A stretch of DNA of 50,488 nucleotides from Lachnospiraceae bacterium UBA3310 (GCA_002361355.1 DESQ01000032.1:1-50488), one strand, 5' to 3'; counted from the stretch's first letter, positions 8,962 to 17,817 are shown. Made by a program: numbers and translations. The notes: a model not told the origin generated them from the letters alone.

Positions 8962-9681
8962 TTACTCCGTCGTACAGGCATCCGTGATGTATGTCATTGT
9001 CAGCATACAGAACACGTAAGTCTGGATCGCTCCTGAGAACAGGTCAAAATACACATGAAGCGCTGCCGGCCAGATAATCGCGATCTTTGACAAAAGCGCG
9101 TACACCAGAGCCATCATAACCGTGCCGGACAATACGTTCGCAAACAAACGCAGCGACAACGAAATCGGCACCGCCACGTCACCGATAATATTGATCGGCG
9201 CCCAGATCGGCCACGGGTCACACAATCCCGCAATCACGCCTTTCACCTTCTGATACCTGAACTTGTTAAAGTGAATCAGCGTAAAGGTCATGATGCCCAT
9301 AGGTAAAGTCACACCGTAATCCGCTGTCGGCGGCCGCAGCCCAAACAATCCGGAAATATTGGAGAGCAGGATAAATATGAAGATCGTGCTTATGTAGTTG
9401 CGGAATTGCGGGCTGAATTTACCCATAACGCTGCCAACCATCTTGTCAAGCATCTCCACCACCATCTCGACAATATTCTGGAAAGTCCCCGGAACATCCG
9501 AAGCGTGCTTGATGACACGGTTCGCTGCAATACAGAATCCAATGATCACCAGCATAACAATCAACACACACACATGGGTGGTCGTAATCCACACTGTCTG
9601 TCCAAACAGTTCATAGGGAAAGACACCGTGAATCATGAAGTCGATATCCGCAGCTCCGGATAACATAATTCCCTGTCCCAT
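8962..9681 (-). CDS. atpB: ATP synthase Fo subunit a
   Basis: 239 residues from the ATG at 9681, which has AGGAGGT six bases upstream; the longer frame from 9708 lacks one. It is a multi-span membrane protein. The segment SLRLFANVLSG holds the essential Arg that faces the c-ring carboxylate, and the last helix region (FDLFSGAIQTYVFCMLTMTYI) has the conserved Gln. It forms the ion half-channels. It is preceded by two accessory membrane genes and followed by the repeat-bearing gap before atpE. Confidence 0.96.
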   Translation of the reverse strand: MGQGIMLSGAADIDFMIHGVFPYELFGQTVWITTTHVCVLIVMLVIIGFCIAANRVIKHASDVPGTFQNIVEMVVEMLDKMVGSVMGKFSPQFRNYISTIFIFILLSNISGLFGLRPPTADYGVTLPMGIMTFTLIHFNKFRYQKVKGVIAGLCDPWPIWAPINIIGDVAVPISLSLRLFANVLSGTVMMALVYALLSKIAIIWPAALHVYFDLFSGAIQTYVFCMLTMTYITDACTTE

Positions 9682-9750
9682 CTCTTCACCTCCTTCTACA
9701 CTACACATTAGTAAAAATGTATCAACTGTAACGGCCGGATAACGATACCG

Positions 9751-10173
9751 CTACAAAACAGTGCCGTCCGAAATCTCATCTTTCTGCTCTTCCCTGCCCG
9801 CCCGCAGCCTGTGAATCAACGGATTCAAGTAGGCGGACACCTTCATGCCCATATAACCGCAAAAGGCAAAAATCGGATTCGCCATATCCGTGCACATGAG
9901 CGCTGCCAGCACCGCCGCTATCACAACATAACGGATGATATTTTGTGTGCTCATGCTCTTTACGGCAGCCTTCTGCGGCAGATCCAACCCCCGGTTGAGC
10001 GACCACCACATATGGCACGCCCCCGCAAGAGCCAGAATTATGCCAATCCAAAGGCCTATGCTGTAGGCAGGATTCCTTGAGAAAAATAAGAGTACAATCT
10101 CAAAAACAACGCCGTATGCCAAAATACCCAAACAAAGTTCTAACAGGGTCGGATCAATCTTTCTTCTCATCAT
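9751..10173 (-). CDS. atpI: ATP synthase subunit I-like membrane protein
   Basis: 140 residues with four predicted membrane spans (about 14-31, 38-57, 78-94 and 100-115) and a charged tail (HRLRAGREEQKDE). Its size, topology and place directly before atpB match the AtpI family, which aids assembly of the c-ring and may take part in magnesium handling. Sequence conservation in this family is low, so the name leans on position. It overlaps the upstream atpZ-like gene by 20 bases. Confidence 0.75.
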   Translation of the reverse strand: MMRRKIDPTLLELCLGILAYGVVFEIVLLFFSRNPAYSIGLWIGIILALAGACHMWWSLNRGLDLPQKAAVKSMSTQNIIRYVVIAAVLAALMCTDMANPIFAFCGYMGMKVSAYLNPLIHRLRAGREEQKDEISDGTVL

Positions 10174-10423
10174 TCTCTCTTATCTGCGTGCTTCGCCTGC
10201 GCGTCTGCGCCGGTGTCTCATAAATCTTCCTCGCGAACCGGAACACATTGGTAAATCCCGCCAACGCTCCCACAAAAAAGAGCGCCACCATCCATATATT
10301 TGTCCCAAGTTTCCTGTCCAAAAACATCCCAATGAAGGAGCAGAGAAAGATGGGAACCAGCATGTTGATGCCAAACTGTGTAATCATAACTAAAGCCCGA
10401 TAGACAGTTTTATTGTACTTCAA
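10154..10423 (-). CDS. atpZ: AtpZ/AtpI-family membrane protein, TTG start
   Basis: 89 residues with two membrane spans (about 15-35 and 43-60) around the family motif FLDRKLGTNIWM. The frame is open to an ATG at 10483, but that codon lies upstream of the expected transcription start of the promoter at 10473-10501. A TTG at 10423 with GGAAGG seven bases before it gives MKYNKTVYRALVM, the usual family start, so TTG is chosen. AtpZ proteins form small channels with AtpI in some alkaliphiles. It is the first gene of the atp operon. Confidence 0.75.
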   Translation of the reverse strand: MKYNKTVYRALVMITQFGINMLVPIFLCSFIGMFLDRKLGTNIWMVALFFVGALAGFTNVFRFARKIYETPAQTRRRSTQIRENDEKKD

Positions 10424-10472
10424 AATATCGCCTTCCCAATCCGCAGAACTTCCCCCAAAGTCTAACAATAAA

Positions 10473-10501
10473 ATTATACCCATTTTTGGTACTTATGTCC
10501 A
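10473..10501 (-). promoter_or_regulatory. Promoter of the atp operon
   Basis: Minus strand: TGGACA, a 17-base spacer, then TATAAT. This is one mismatch from consensus over both boxes, with ideal spacing. Transcription should start near 10466, about 40 bases before the TTG of atpZ. Confidence 0.85.
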
Positions 10502-10677
10502 GTAAAATATGAAAAAGAGTGAAAAAAAAGAAACAAATTCAATAGAATTATGAATACAAAATCTCAGAAACTACATTGACTTTTCCGTGCTGTCGGTGTA
10601 CTTTTAATAACAAAGCGGGCAAGCCCACTTGCGAGATTCGCTTCGCGGACTCGGAAAATACGACGGGGGATAATGAC

Positions 10678-11154
10678 ATGGCAGATCCGATTCTTTACCG
10701 CAAGAGACTGATTCCGGAAGAATGTGTACTACTGAAAGACGACCGGCTTCTTTACCGCGACGAAAGGATCATTGTGACTGCGTGGAACACATTAAAGCCC
10801 CGCAAAGATATCCACCATGGCCGATCCTGTTACTATCTGCAGGAGGGTATCAAAGTGAGCCGCTTCTACGACGCTGCCGACTCGCTTTTGTACTGGTACT
10901 GCGATATTGTCAGCTATGATTACTATGCGGAAACCGATACTTATATTATCACGGATCTGCTGGCGGATGTGATCGTCTATCCTGACGGCTTTGTAAAAGT
11001 CGTGGATATCGACGAACTGGCTACCGCCAGAGAATCCGGTCTTCTCAGCGAAGATATGCTTACGAAAGCACTTCTGACACTCAATCATCTGTTACAGATC
11101 ATCTATAACGGCGGGTTTGAAAACCTGCAAAAACCCTTGGAACAATACTTCTAA
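10678..11154 (+). CDS. DUF402 domain protein
   Basis: 158 residues from the ATG at 10678, preceded by GGGGG; the frame is open further upstream (from 10576) but that part is not protein-like. The sequence has the DUF402 pattern of Tyr/Asp-rich strands (DSLLYWYCDIVSYDYY, then DLLADVIVYPDGFVKVVDIDEL). Characterised family members hydrolyse nucleoside tri/diphosphates or related phosphate esters using metal held by such Asp and Tyr residues; the substrate here is unknown. It is a single plus-strand gene. Its stop overlaps the stop of the converging hydrolase gene by three bases, leaving no room for a terminator between them. Confidence 0.8.
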   Translation: MADPILYRKRLIPEECVLLKDDRLLYRDERIIVTAWNTLKPRKDIHHGRSCYYLQEGIKVSRFYDAADSLLYWYCDIVSYDYYAETDTYIITDLLADVIVYPDGFVKVVDIDELATARESGLLSEDMLTKALLTLNHLLQIIYNGGFENLQKPLEQYF

Positions 11155-12350
11155 TAAAAGATGTGTCCCCCGATCCTGTATCGCGGATTAATCCCGTCCA
11201 CAGGCGTCCTGAAGTAAACGCAGTTGCTCACAGTGGTGGTGCCGCCCATAACTTCGTCCGCCGCCTGATAACAGGAAGCCGTGGCGCGTCCTTCCGCAAG
11301 CGCAAGCGCAAGCCTTCCACTTGCCACAGGAGAGAACTGTCCCGATTGATATATAACGCCCGTTACCGTATCAGGGTACACAGAACTCAGCACCCTGTTG
11401 ATCACTACCGATCCGACAGCCACCTGACCGACATAAGGCTCGCCGCCCGCTTCACAGTAGATCAGATTCGCCAGGAGATACCGGTCTCCCTCCGCAAAAC
11501 TCACCTCAGAGATGTCGCGCCAGCTCGACTGTGCAGCCAGCTCCGCCATCCGGATTTCCTCCGCAAGTTTGGCTCGAAGCGCTGAGAGATTTTCCTCCTG
11601 CTCCTTTAACTGCTGCTCGTAGGCGAGCGCTGCCGCCTCCGCCTCGGATATCTGGTTCGCCGTTGCGTTCAGAGAACTGGATGTCTGGCTGACCAGTCCC
11701 GACACGCGTCCTTGTTCCGCCACAACCTGCACCTTATAGTCGGAGAGTTCTTCCCTGTTTTTCTCCTGCTCCGCCTTGGCCAGTTCCAGCTCTTCCTGTT
11801 TCTGCTCCATGGCTGCCTGCGCGGCCTTATACTCATCCAGCACCTTCTTCTGGTAGGCGGAAAGCTGCTCGATATACTCGTTTTTGTTCAAAAAGTCGGA
11901 CAGGCTTCCCGAAGAGAAAAACAATTCCATATACAGATTACTGCTGCGCTCATAGGTGAACTGTATCTGCCTTTTCATGGTGGCGTACTGTTCGTCCTTC
12001 AAGGCGATGGCCTCCTCCAGTTCCTGCTCCACCTGCGCGATATCTGCCTCCAGATCGTCGATTTCCTCTTCCTTTTGAGCGATCTGCTCCTCCAGTTCGT
12101 TTAGGTTATTGCTCACCTGCGCCAGTTCCGTATTCAATGTGGTGAGTGCCCCCTGCAGGGAGTCGTGCTGTTCATTTAAACCCTTCAGGTTCTCCTCTGT
12201 TTCACCCAACCTGTTTTCCGTCTCTTCTCTCTGCTGTTCCGCCTCTCTGATCTGCTGTCTTGTCTCCTCCGTAGCCTGTACGGAGAGCGGCATCGCGCCA
12301 CAAAACAGAAGCAAAGCCAGACACACAGCCGATCTTCTTCTCATTTCCAT
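11151..12350 (-). CDS. Secreted SleB-type cell wall hydrolase with coiled-coil N-terminus
   Basis: About 399 residues from the ATG at 12350; a TTG at 12365 that overlaps the rpiB stop is the alternative. A signal peptide (about 1-26, ending VQA) is followed by a coiled coil of about 230 residues, very rich in Glu and Gln, like the regulatory part of PcsB/CwlO proteins. The C-terminal domain (from about 280: DRYLLANLIYCEAGGEP, VGSVVINRVLSS, SGQFSPV) is Hydrolase_2, the SleB/CwlJ family that acts on the spore cortex or vegetative peptidoglycan. The coiled coil suggests control by a membrane partner. It is the last gene of the GH18-cwlD-tsaC-rpiB operon. Confidence 0.88.
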   Translation of the reverse strand: MEMRRRSAVCLALLLFCGAMPLSVQATEETRQQIREAEQQREETENRLGETEENLKGLNEQHDSLQGALTTLNTELAQVSNNLNELEEQIAQKEEEIDDLEADIAQVEQELEEAIALKDEQYATMKRQIQFTYERSSNLYMELFFSSGSLSDFLNKNEYIEQLSAYQKKVLDEYKAAQAAMEQKQEELELAKAEQEKNREELSDYKVQVVAEQGRVSGLVSQTSSSLNATANQISEAEAAALAYEQQLKEQEENLSALRAKLAEEIRMAELAAQSSWRDISEVSFAEGDRYLLANLIYCEAGGEPYVGQVAVGSVVINRVLSSVYPDTVTGVIYQSGQFSPVASGRLALALAEGRATASCYQAADEVMGGTTTVSNCVYFRTPVDGINPRYRIGGHIFY

Positions 12351-12361
12351 AGTAACAACCG

Positions 12362-12790
12362 TCAACTTTCAATCTGATTGATTCTTCTCTGGTGCTTCTC
12401 TTCTCCGGAGAAGGGCGTGTCCATAAAAATATCCACAATAGCAAGCGCTACCCGCTCTCCGATAATCGCCGCCCCCATGGCAAGCACATTCGCATCGTTG
12501 TGTTCCCTCGTAAGTCTTGCGGATACCGGATCGCCGCAGAGCGCACAGCGGATCCCCTTCACCTTGTTCGCCGTGATGGAAATGCCGATGCCCGTGGTAC
12601 AGATCACGATGCCCCTGTCACACTCTCCCGAAGCTACCGCCTTTGCCACCGCCGCACCGTAAACCGGATAATCACAGGAATTTTTGTCCGGGCAGCCAAA
12701 ATCCCTGCACGCAAACCCCCGCTCCTCCAAGTGTGCAATTACCTTCTGTTTCAAATCATATCCGCCGTGGTCACTTCCGATTGCTATCAT
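12362..12790 (-). CDS. rpiB: Ribose-5-phosphate isomerase B
   Basis: 142 residues from the ATG at 12790, which has AGGAGG eight bases upstream (inside the last codons of tsaC); the longer frame from 12811 is not supported. Family hallmarks: IGSDHGGYDLK at the N-terminus, the catalytic Cys in ICTTGIGISI (about residue 65) and REHNDANVLAMG. It interconverts ribose 5-phosphate and ribulose 5-phosphate in the pentose phosphate pathway. It often neighbours tsaC in Clostridia. Confidence 0.95.
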   Translation of the reverse strand: MIAIGSDHGGYDLKQKVIAHLEERGFACRDFGCPDKNSCDYPVYGAAVAKAVASGECDRGIVICTTGIGISITANKVKGIRCALCGDPVSARLTREHNDANVLAMGAAIIGERVALAIVDIFMDTPFSGEEKHQRRINQIES

Positions 12791-12795
12791 TCTTT

Positions 12796-13860
12796 TTACC
12801 TCCTTGTGCATGATACATCTATGACTCTGTGTCCGGCCGCCTTTAACAGCCGGTTCATAACAGCCTGGGACACGCCGCCCCCGTCAAAGCTCTCCGAGTA
12901 GATCAGCTCGACGCCCTCGTCGTCAAACTCCCGCAAAATCCGGTACAACCCTTTTGCCACCGCGTTTACATCCGTCCTTTTTCCCACACTGCGCGGTACA
13001 TCCGCCCTGTAGCTTCCAATCGTCTCGTCCGTTGCTATAACGCCCGTTTTTTTATTTTTTTCCCTGCCTTCGGAAAGACCGGTATTGATGTAATCCGTCA
13101 CTGCCGCGGCAGAACCCCTGACAATCGTGAGTTCACCCTTCGGCGCGTAATGCCTGTACTTCATACCCGGCGCTTTCGGGGCTTGTCCACTGTCGTCCGC
13201 AAAGAGCGTGGCATCCTGTTCCACCTGCCCAAGCACCCCGACAAGGTCTTCCTCCGTGACAAAACCCGGTCTCAGAATCACCGGCGGTTCCACCGTCAGA
13301 TCCACAATCGTAGACTCCAACCCAAGTTCCACATCTCCGCCATCCAGTATCATCTCTATCCTGCCGCCTAGATCTTCCACCACATAATCTGCCACCGTAG
13401 GGCTCGGTCTGCCGGAACGGTTTGCGCTGGGCGCCGCCACATAACCGCCCGCCGCTTCAATAAAGGCCAGAGCCACGGAATGGGAGGGCATTCTCACTGC
13501 CACCGTATCAAGACCGCCCGTGGTCTCCCCCGGAACTGCCGCCGCCTTTTTCATAATCATGGTCAGGGGCCCGGGCCAGAATGCCGCCGCCAGCTTTTTG
13601 GCCGTCTCCGGCACATTCTCTACAATGGCAGGCAGAGACTCCATATCCGCGATGTGCACGATCAGCGGATTATCGGAAGGCCTGCCCTTTGCCTCATAAA
13701 TTTTTTTTGAGGAAGCAGGGTTTAAAGCGTCTCCTCCCAGCCCGTACACCGTCTCTGTCGGGAATGCCACCAGCCCGCCAGCCCTGATAATCCTGCCCGC
13801 CTCCCTGATCAGCTCATCGTCTATATGCTGTTCGTCTATCAGAACCACTTTTGTATCCAC
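12796..13860 (-). CDS. tsaC: L-threonylcarbamoyladenylate synthase (Sua5/YwlC type)
   Basis: 354 residues, the long Sua5 form. The YrdC-like catalytic domain (about 1-205) shows FPTETVYGLGGDA, YEAKGRPSDNPL and APSANRSG, and a C-terminal Sua5 domain (about 235-350) follows a linker with PGMKYRHYAP. It makes threonylcarbamoyl-AMP for the t6A37 modification of ANN-decoding tRNAs. The start is a GTG with AAGGA seven bases upstream inside the end of cwlD, so translation is probably coupled. Confidence 0.95.
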   Translation of the reverse strand: MDTKVVLIDEQHIDDELIREAGRIIRAGGLVAFPTETVYGLGGDALNPASSKKIYEAKGRPSDNPLIVHIADMESLPAIVENVPETAKKLAAAFWPGPLTMIMKKAAAVPGETTGGLDTVAVRMPSHSVALAFIEAAGGYVAAPSANRSGRPSPTVADYVVEDLGGRIEMILDGGDVELGLESTIVDLTVEPPVILRPGFVTEEDLVGVLGQVEQDATLFADDSGQAPKAPGMKYRHYAPKGELTIVRGSAAAVTDYINTGLSEGREKNKKTGVIATDETIGSYRADVPRSVGKRTDVNAVAKGLYRILREFDDEGVELIYSESFDGGGVSQAVMNRLLKAAGHRVIDVSCTRR

Positions 13861-13864
13861 TTGC

Positions 13865-14593
13865 TTATCCTTCTTTATTGAGATAGTTCATAACGGCCAG
13901 ATGGATCGCCCACGCCGTCTTTTCCTGATAAAAATCGGAGGACAGCTTCTGCGCCTCCTCATAGTTGGAGAGAAAACCGCACTCCACAATGACGATCGGC
14001 GAGGAAGTCTTCTTTAGGAGATAATAGCTTTCGTTCGCCTTTGCCTGCCTGGCGTTGTCAGGGTCAATCTCCGCCGCCAGAACCCGCTGAATCCGCTCCG
14101 CCAGCACTTTGCTTTCCTGGCTTCCCCCGTAATAAAAAACCTGGGCGCCGTGCACATACTCTTCATGGTAACTGTTCTGATGAATGCTTACCGTCAGCAC
14201 AGGCTTTTTCTCTTCAATCAGCGCCACCCTGTTTTTCATATCCTGTACTTTTTTATTGGAGACATTCTCATCATAAAGCCCCGCGTCGCCCTCCCTGGTG
14301 AGAACTACTTCCACATCCGCCGCCTCAAGAAACCCAGCCAGCTTCTTCGCAATCTTTAAGTTGATGTCCTTTTCCAGACTGCCGTCCACACCCACCTTAC
14401 CGGGATCGGCTCCGCCGTGTCCGGCATCTATGACAACGCAGGGTTTTTCCTTTATTTCGCCGCCCGTCTCCACCCGGCCGGAAGAGACAAGACGCGCACT
14501 GCCGCGCAGAACGAATCCCGTCGCAACACATAATAGCAGAAACAGCACATTTGTGACAATCTTGTCATATTTTCCTGATTTTTCTTTCTCCAT
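13865..14593 (-). CDS. cwlD: N-acetylmuramoyl-L-alanine amidase, CwlD-like
   Basis: 242 residues. One N-terminal membrane anchor (about 11-30), then an Amidase_3 domain with all zinc and catalytic residues: His in IDAGHGGADPG, Glu in GSLEKDINL, His in VSIHQNSY and the catalytic Glu in IVECGFLSN. In Bacillus and Clostridium, CwlD removes stem peptides during spore cortex synthesis so that muramic delta-lactam forms. The GH18 gene upstream and the SleB-like gene downstream support a spore-wall role, although vegetative wall turnover is possible. Confidence 0.9.
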   Translation of the reverse strand: MEKEKSGKYDKIVTNVLFLLLCVATGFVLRGSARLVSSGRVETGGEIKEKPCVVIDAGHGGADPGKVGVDGSLEKDINLKIAKKLAGFLEAADVEVVLTREGDAGLYDENVSNKKVQDMKNRVALIEEKKPVLTVSIHQNSYHEEYVHGAQVFYYGGSQESKVLAERIQRVLAAEIDPDNARQAKANESYYLLKKTSSPIVIVECGFLSNYEEAQKLSSDFYQEKTAWAIHLAVMNYLNKEG

Positions 14594-14649
14594 TCTTCAC
14601 CAAGCGTCAAGAGTCTTTGTGCATATATATGAAGAAAGAAAGGGAAAAA

Positions 14650-16362
14650 TTACGGCTGGTTCATATATTCCTCTATCACATCCCAGACATTCGCCGTCTC
14701 ATGGCCAAGCCGCCATTCCGCCACGCCTGCAATATCGAAATTTTCCATAACATTCAGCTTCACGCGAATGGAATCCGCATCCTCAAGCCACACCTGATAC
14801 AGCGTATCGCCCTCCTGGATCTCCCCGTAATTCTGGCAGGTTGTCTCGTCCCACCTGACCGCAATGCCGTGATCCCCGACAAACTCCTGAGCTCCGCCCA
14901 TTGTCACAGCCTCGCTGCTTAAGCCCTCCGAACCTGTTTTCCAAATTCTGGTATAAAAGGGAATCCCGTTGATCACCTTCTCCGCCGGAACCTCCGCCAC
15001 CGTATTTTTGATGCCCTTTTCCACAAAATCGATGGACGCGACCGAGCCCGCCTCATCGCTGCCCGCGTAATGTTCATCATATCCCATAATGATCACATAA
15101 TCCGCCACCACGCCCTGCTCGGCACGGTCGTAGTGATCCGTGTGATCCATAGGCACATAGTTGTCCACCGAGAGCACAATGCCTAATTGTCTACAGGGAA
15201 TGGAAAGTTCCCTGATAAACTGGATAAAGGGTTCTCCCGCATCCAGGCTGATATTTTCAAAGTCAATGTTGATGCCGTCCAGATTATATTCCTGTGCGGT
15301 TGCAACCAAATTGCGGATCAGATTCCATCTGCTGGATGTGCGGGAAAGCAGCTCGTACATATCCACATCCGCGCTCTCGGCTTCCACGTTTCCCACAAGC
15401 GCCCAGACCTCAAGGCCCATATTATGCGCCTTCTCCACATAGTCAGCAGAGGCAAAACTGGAAAACTCTCCCTCGTTGCCGGTAAGCCTGAACCAGGTAG
15501 GCGAGATCACATTGAGCCCCTTTGTCTGCGCGACTACGCTCTCCAGCGTAACGTTTCCATCCACACCGCCGATCGAGTGCCAACCCAGGTTGATCTTGTG
15601 GTCGCGGGTGTTCGACTCATAGACAGGCGTCTTGTCCGGCGGCGTCTCTATCGTCTCCGTCGACTTTTCTCCCAGCCGCTTGTTTTCCACATAACCGATA
15701 AAGGATTCCCGCGTCTTTACCTTCGTCCATTTTTCCATTTCCTCCAGCACGAAGACGGTATCTCCCTCGGAAACGTCCGTCAGGATATCGCTCTTAATGC
15801 CGCCCTGATAGCGCACCTGCGTGTCCTTCGTAATGGGCGCGGTCTGCCGCTCTCCCCCCTCTGTGTAGATCTGCATGCGGTTCGGCTCCGTAAAAAGCTC
15901 ATAGGTAAAATTAGAATACTGCTGCACAAAATCCGCCGCGATATAGAGCACATCCCCCTCATAACGGGAAATCACGTAATCCAAATTCCCGCCGGTCTCC
16001 GCAAACATCGCATCGTAATCCACAAAAGCCGAACCGCCGATGGTGGTCGTCAAATAGCTATCCGGCGTCGCAAATACCAGTATTCCCTCCGCCTTATCCT
16101 CATAAAATCTATCATTAAAATATTTGTGAACCGTTGCAATATCAAAATAACATCTGTTGTCAAATATTTTCGCATGTTCCTCAACCAATTCATCCTGCAG
16201 GATAATGGCTGCGTCGTTATCCTCCTGAATGCCAAAATATTCCGTCAAATCTGCCCTCTCTTTCGAGTAGGAGTACCTCTCCAGCAGCTTTGCTCCAAAT
16301 CCTGCCGCCGCAATCAATATAATAAGGACGATCGCGACTATCACCGGAATCATCTTTTTCAT
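14650..16362 (-). CDS. Membrane-anchored GH18 glycosidase-like protein with SH3 domain
   Basis: 570 residues. An N-terminal membrane anchor (about 5-24) is followed by a unique region (25-175), a bacterial SH3-like segment (about 180-230, SEGDTVFVLEEMEKWTKVKTR) and a GH18 barrel (about 255-565). The active-site strand reads LDGINIDFENI near residues 358-368, keeping the Asp and Glu of the chitinase DxxDxDxE motif with an Asn at one Asp position. Related proteins (SleL, YaaH) cut cortex peptidoglycan. It heads an operon with cwlD, behind a clear promoter and a leader hairpin. Confidence 0.88.
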   Translation of the reverse strand: MKKMIPVIVAIVLIILIAAAGFGAKLLERYSYSKERADLTEYFGIQEDNDAAIILQDELVEEHAKIFDNRCYFDIATVHKYFNDRFYEDKAEGILVFATPDSYLTTTIGGSAFVDYDAMFAETGGNLDYVISRYEGDVLYIAADFVQQYSNFTYELFTEPNRMQIYTEGGERQTAPITKDTQVRYQGGIKSDILTDVSEGDTVFVLEEMEKWTKVKTRESFIGYVENKRLGEKSTETIETPPDKTPVYESNTRDHKINLGWHSIGGVDGNVTLESVVAQTKGLNVISPTWFRLTGNEGEFSSFASADYVEKAHNMGLEVWALVGNVEAESADVDMYELLSRTSSRWNLIRNLVATAQEYNLDGINIDFENISLDAGEPFIQFIRELSIPCRQLGIVLSVDNYVPMDHTDHYDRAEQGVVADYVIIMGYDEHYAGSDEAGSVASIDFVEKGIKNTVAEVPAEKVINGIPFYTRIWKTGSEGLSSEAVTMGGAQEFVGDHGIAVRWDETTCQNYGEIQEGDTLYQVWLEDADSIRVKLNVMENFDIAGVAEWRLGHETANVWDVIEEYMNQP

Positions 16363-16387
16363 TTGTCTAGCTCCTTTCCGACCGCCT

Positions 16388-16445
16388 GTAGTAAACGGCG
16401 ACCAAGCAGGAAAGTTTTCTCTTCCCTGCCCGCCGCGTTTACTAC
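16388..16445 (-). promoter_or_regulatory. Leader hairpin at the 5' end of the GH18 operon mRNA
   Basis: A long hairpin: GTAGTAAACG (16388-16397) pairs with CGTTTACTAC (16436-16445), with an inner GCAGG/CCTGC pair (16406-16410, 16425-16429). It begins at the expected transcription start and ends about 25 bases before the GH18 start codon. No T-run follows, so it is not a terminator. It may protect the mRNA end or be a target for regulation. Confidence 0.6.
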
Positions 16446-16446
16446 G

Positions 16447-16475
16447 ATTATATCAAACTATTCCCTTTCAGTCAT
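16447..16475 (-). promoter_or_regulatory. Promoter of the GH18-cwlD-tsaC-rpiB operon
   Basis: Minus strand: ATGACT, a 17-base spacer, then TATAAT. The -10 box is perfect and the -35 matches at four positions. It looks like a housekeeping-type promoter rather than a sporulation sigma site. Confidence 0.7.
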
Positions 16476-16963
16476 TAGTTTTTTTTTGGTGTTTCAACCT
16501 TCAGCGTCTTTTAGCGGGAACCTCCTTACACTGCTAATACATGACAGGCTCTCTCATGCCGCATCCTCCAAAAAGAGAAAAAATAAAAAAGCGCAACCGT
16601 GATATACTATCGGCATATGATATATGGAGCGGAAATAGTTCTGAAGATACTTCTGACACGCAGATAAATTTAAGAAATAACTGTATAACCTACTCGTTCC
16701 TTGTGAATTATAATTTGTGTGTACTCGAAATACAATGCTTTTAGAAGAGAGTAAGATATGTTTTCCGACAGGCACATCGCCCATAAGACTGTCCCCGCTT
16801 CATGACACTGCGAAGACACAGATGTTATTATTAAATTTCGCATGCCTCCTTTCCCTGCGGACTATCAGAAGACATCTTATAGTTTGATTATATCCATAAT
16901 CTGACATAAAATGCAAGCATTTTCTAAAATTATTAAAATTTTTTAAACACTTTCCGCGCACTA
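16476..16963. other. Long intergenic region without a supported gene
   Basis: About 490 bases, AT-rich in places, between the divergent GH18 and mecA promoters. Short frames exist on both strands (for example 16554-16784 minus) but none has a ribosome site or protein-like composition. I found no tRNA, riboswitch or repeat in it. It may hold a decayed gene or unrecognised regulation. Confidence 0.6.
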
Positions 16964-16992
16964 TTGACTAAAAGCGACGGCGGGAGTATATT
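16964..16992 (+). promoter_or_regulatory. Promoter of mecA
   Basis: TTGACT, a 17-base spacer, then TATATT: ten of twelve consensus bases at ideal spacing. It leaves a leader of about 55 bases before the mecA ATG. Confidence 0.8.
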
Positions 16993-17052
16993 TGCCACAA
17001 AGGAAAAAAGCAAGTACAAAAATATTAAAAAGAAAAGGACGCAGCCAACAGC

Positions 17053-17817
17053 ATGAAAATAGAAAAAGTAAACGAGCAGCAGATCCGCTGCACTCTCACC
17101 AGAGAAGACCTGATGAACAGGGAATTGAAAATCAGCGAGCTTGCTTACGGCACGGAGAAAGCAAAGAGCCTCTTCCGCGATCTGATGCAGCAGGCCGCTT
17201 ATGAATGTGGTTTTGAAGCGGAGGATATCCCCCTTATGATCGAGGCGATCCCCTTAAACGCCGAATGTCTTGTGCTGATCGTCACAAAGGTGGAGGATCC
17301 CGAGGAACTGGACACCCGTTTTGCCAAGTTTGCCCCCTCCGTGCACGACGATGAGTTTGATCCGGAGGAGACCGGGGACAATGAGGCGTTAATGGAAGCG
17401 TTTGCCGACAGCGCAGATGAGGTTCTGAACCTTCTTCGCAGAATGAACAGCGCCGAAGAATCCGAACAACCTGCACCAGCCGCTCCCCGAAAGGGCATAT
17501 GTCCCCCCGCAGATAAAGGCAAAGCCATAAGCCGGCTTTACTCCTTCCGCTCTCTGCGCGAAGTATCCAGGCTGGCACGGGTTACCGGCCGTTTCCGCCA
17601 AGGGAAAGATACTCTTTACAAGGATGAAAACACCGGTGCATATCTCCTGCTTTTAGATCCTGAAACAGAGAAGGCCGACGATTACGACCGTCTCTGCAGC
17701 CTGATTTCCGAGTACGCAAAAGCGGAAAAATCGGCATCCGCCACCAGGGCATATCTGGAAGAGCACTGCGACCCTCTCATCAAGGACAATGCGTTGGAAG
17801 TGTTAGCCGGCATTTAA
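17053..17817 (+). CDS. mecA: Adaptor protein MecA-like
   Basis: 254 residues. The N-terminal domain (MKIEKVNEQQIRCTLTREDL, then LMQQAAYECGF) is the substrate-binding part of MecA, an acidic Ser/Pro-rich linker lies at about 105-155, and the C-terminal domain (about 165-254, YSFRSLREVSRLA) is the ClpC-binding part. In Bacillus, MecA delivers ComK and other proteins to ClpCP and helps assemble ClpC. It is a single gene with its own promoter and terminator. The ribosome site is modest (AGGAC). Confidence 0.88.
   Translation: MKIEKVNEQQIRCTLTREDLMNRELKISELAYGTEKAKSLFRDLMQQAAYECGFEAEDIPLMIEAIPLNAECLVLIVTKVEDPEELDTRFAKFAPSVHDDEFDPEETGDNEALMEAFADSADEVLNLLRRMNSAEESEQPAPAAPRKGICPPADKGKAISRLYSFRSLREVSRLARVTGRFRQGKDTLYKDENTGAYLLLLDPETEKADDYDRLCSLISEYAKAEKSASATRAYLEEHCDPLIKDNALEVLAGI

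Noticed and set aside
10576..10604. Promoter for the DUF402 gene starting with TTGACT
   Set aside because: No acceptable -10 box at 16-18 bases; the best candidate matches only half of the consensus.
15187..16602. 471-codon open frame on the plus strand
   Set aside because: It is antisense to the GH18 gene, has no ribosome site, and its composition is not protein-like.
16554..16784. 76-codon minus-strand frame in the long intergenic region
   Set aside because: No ribosome site, mixed composition, no recognisable pattern.
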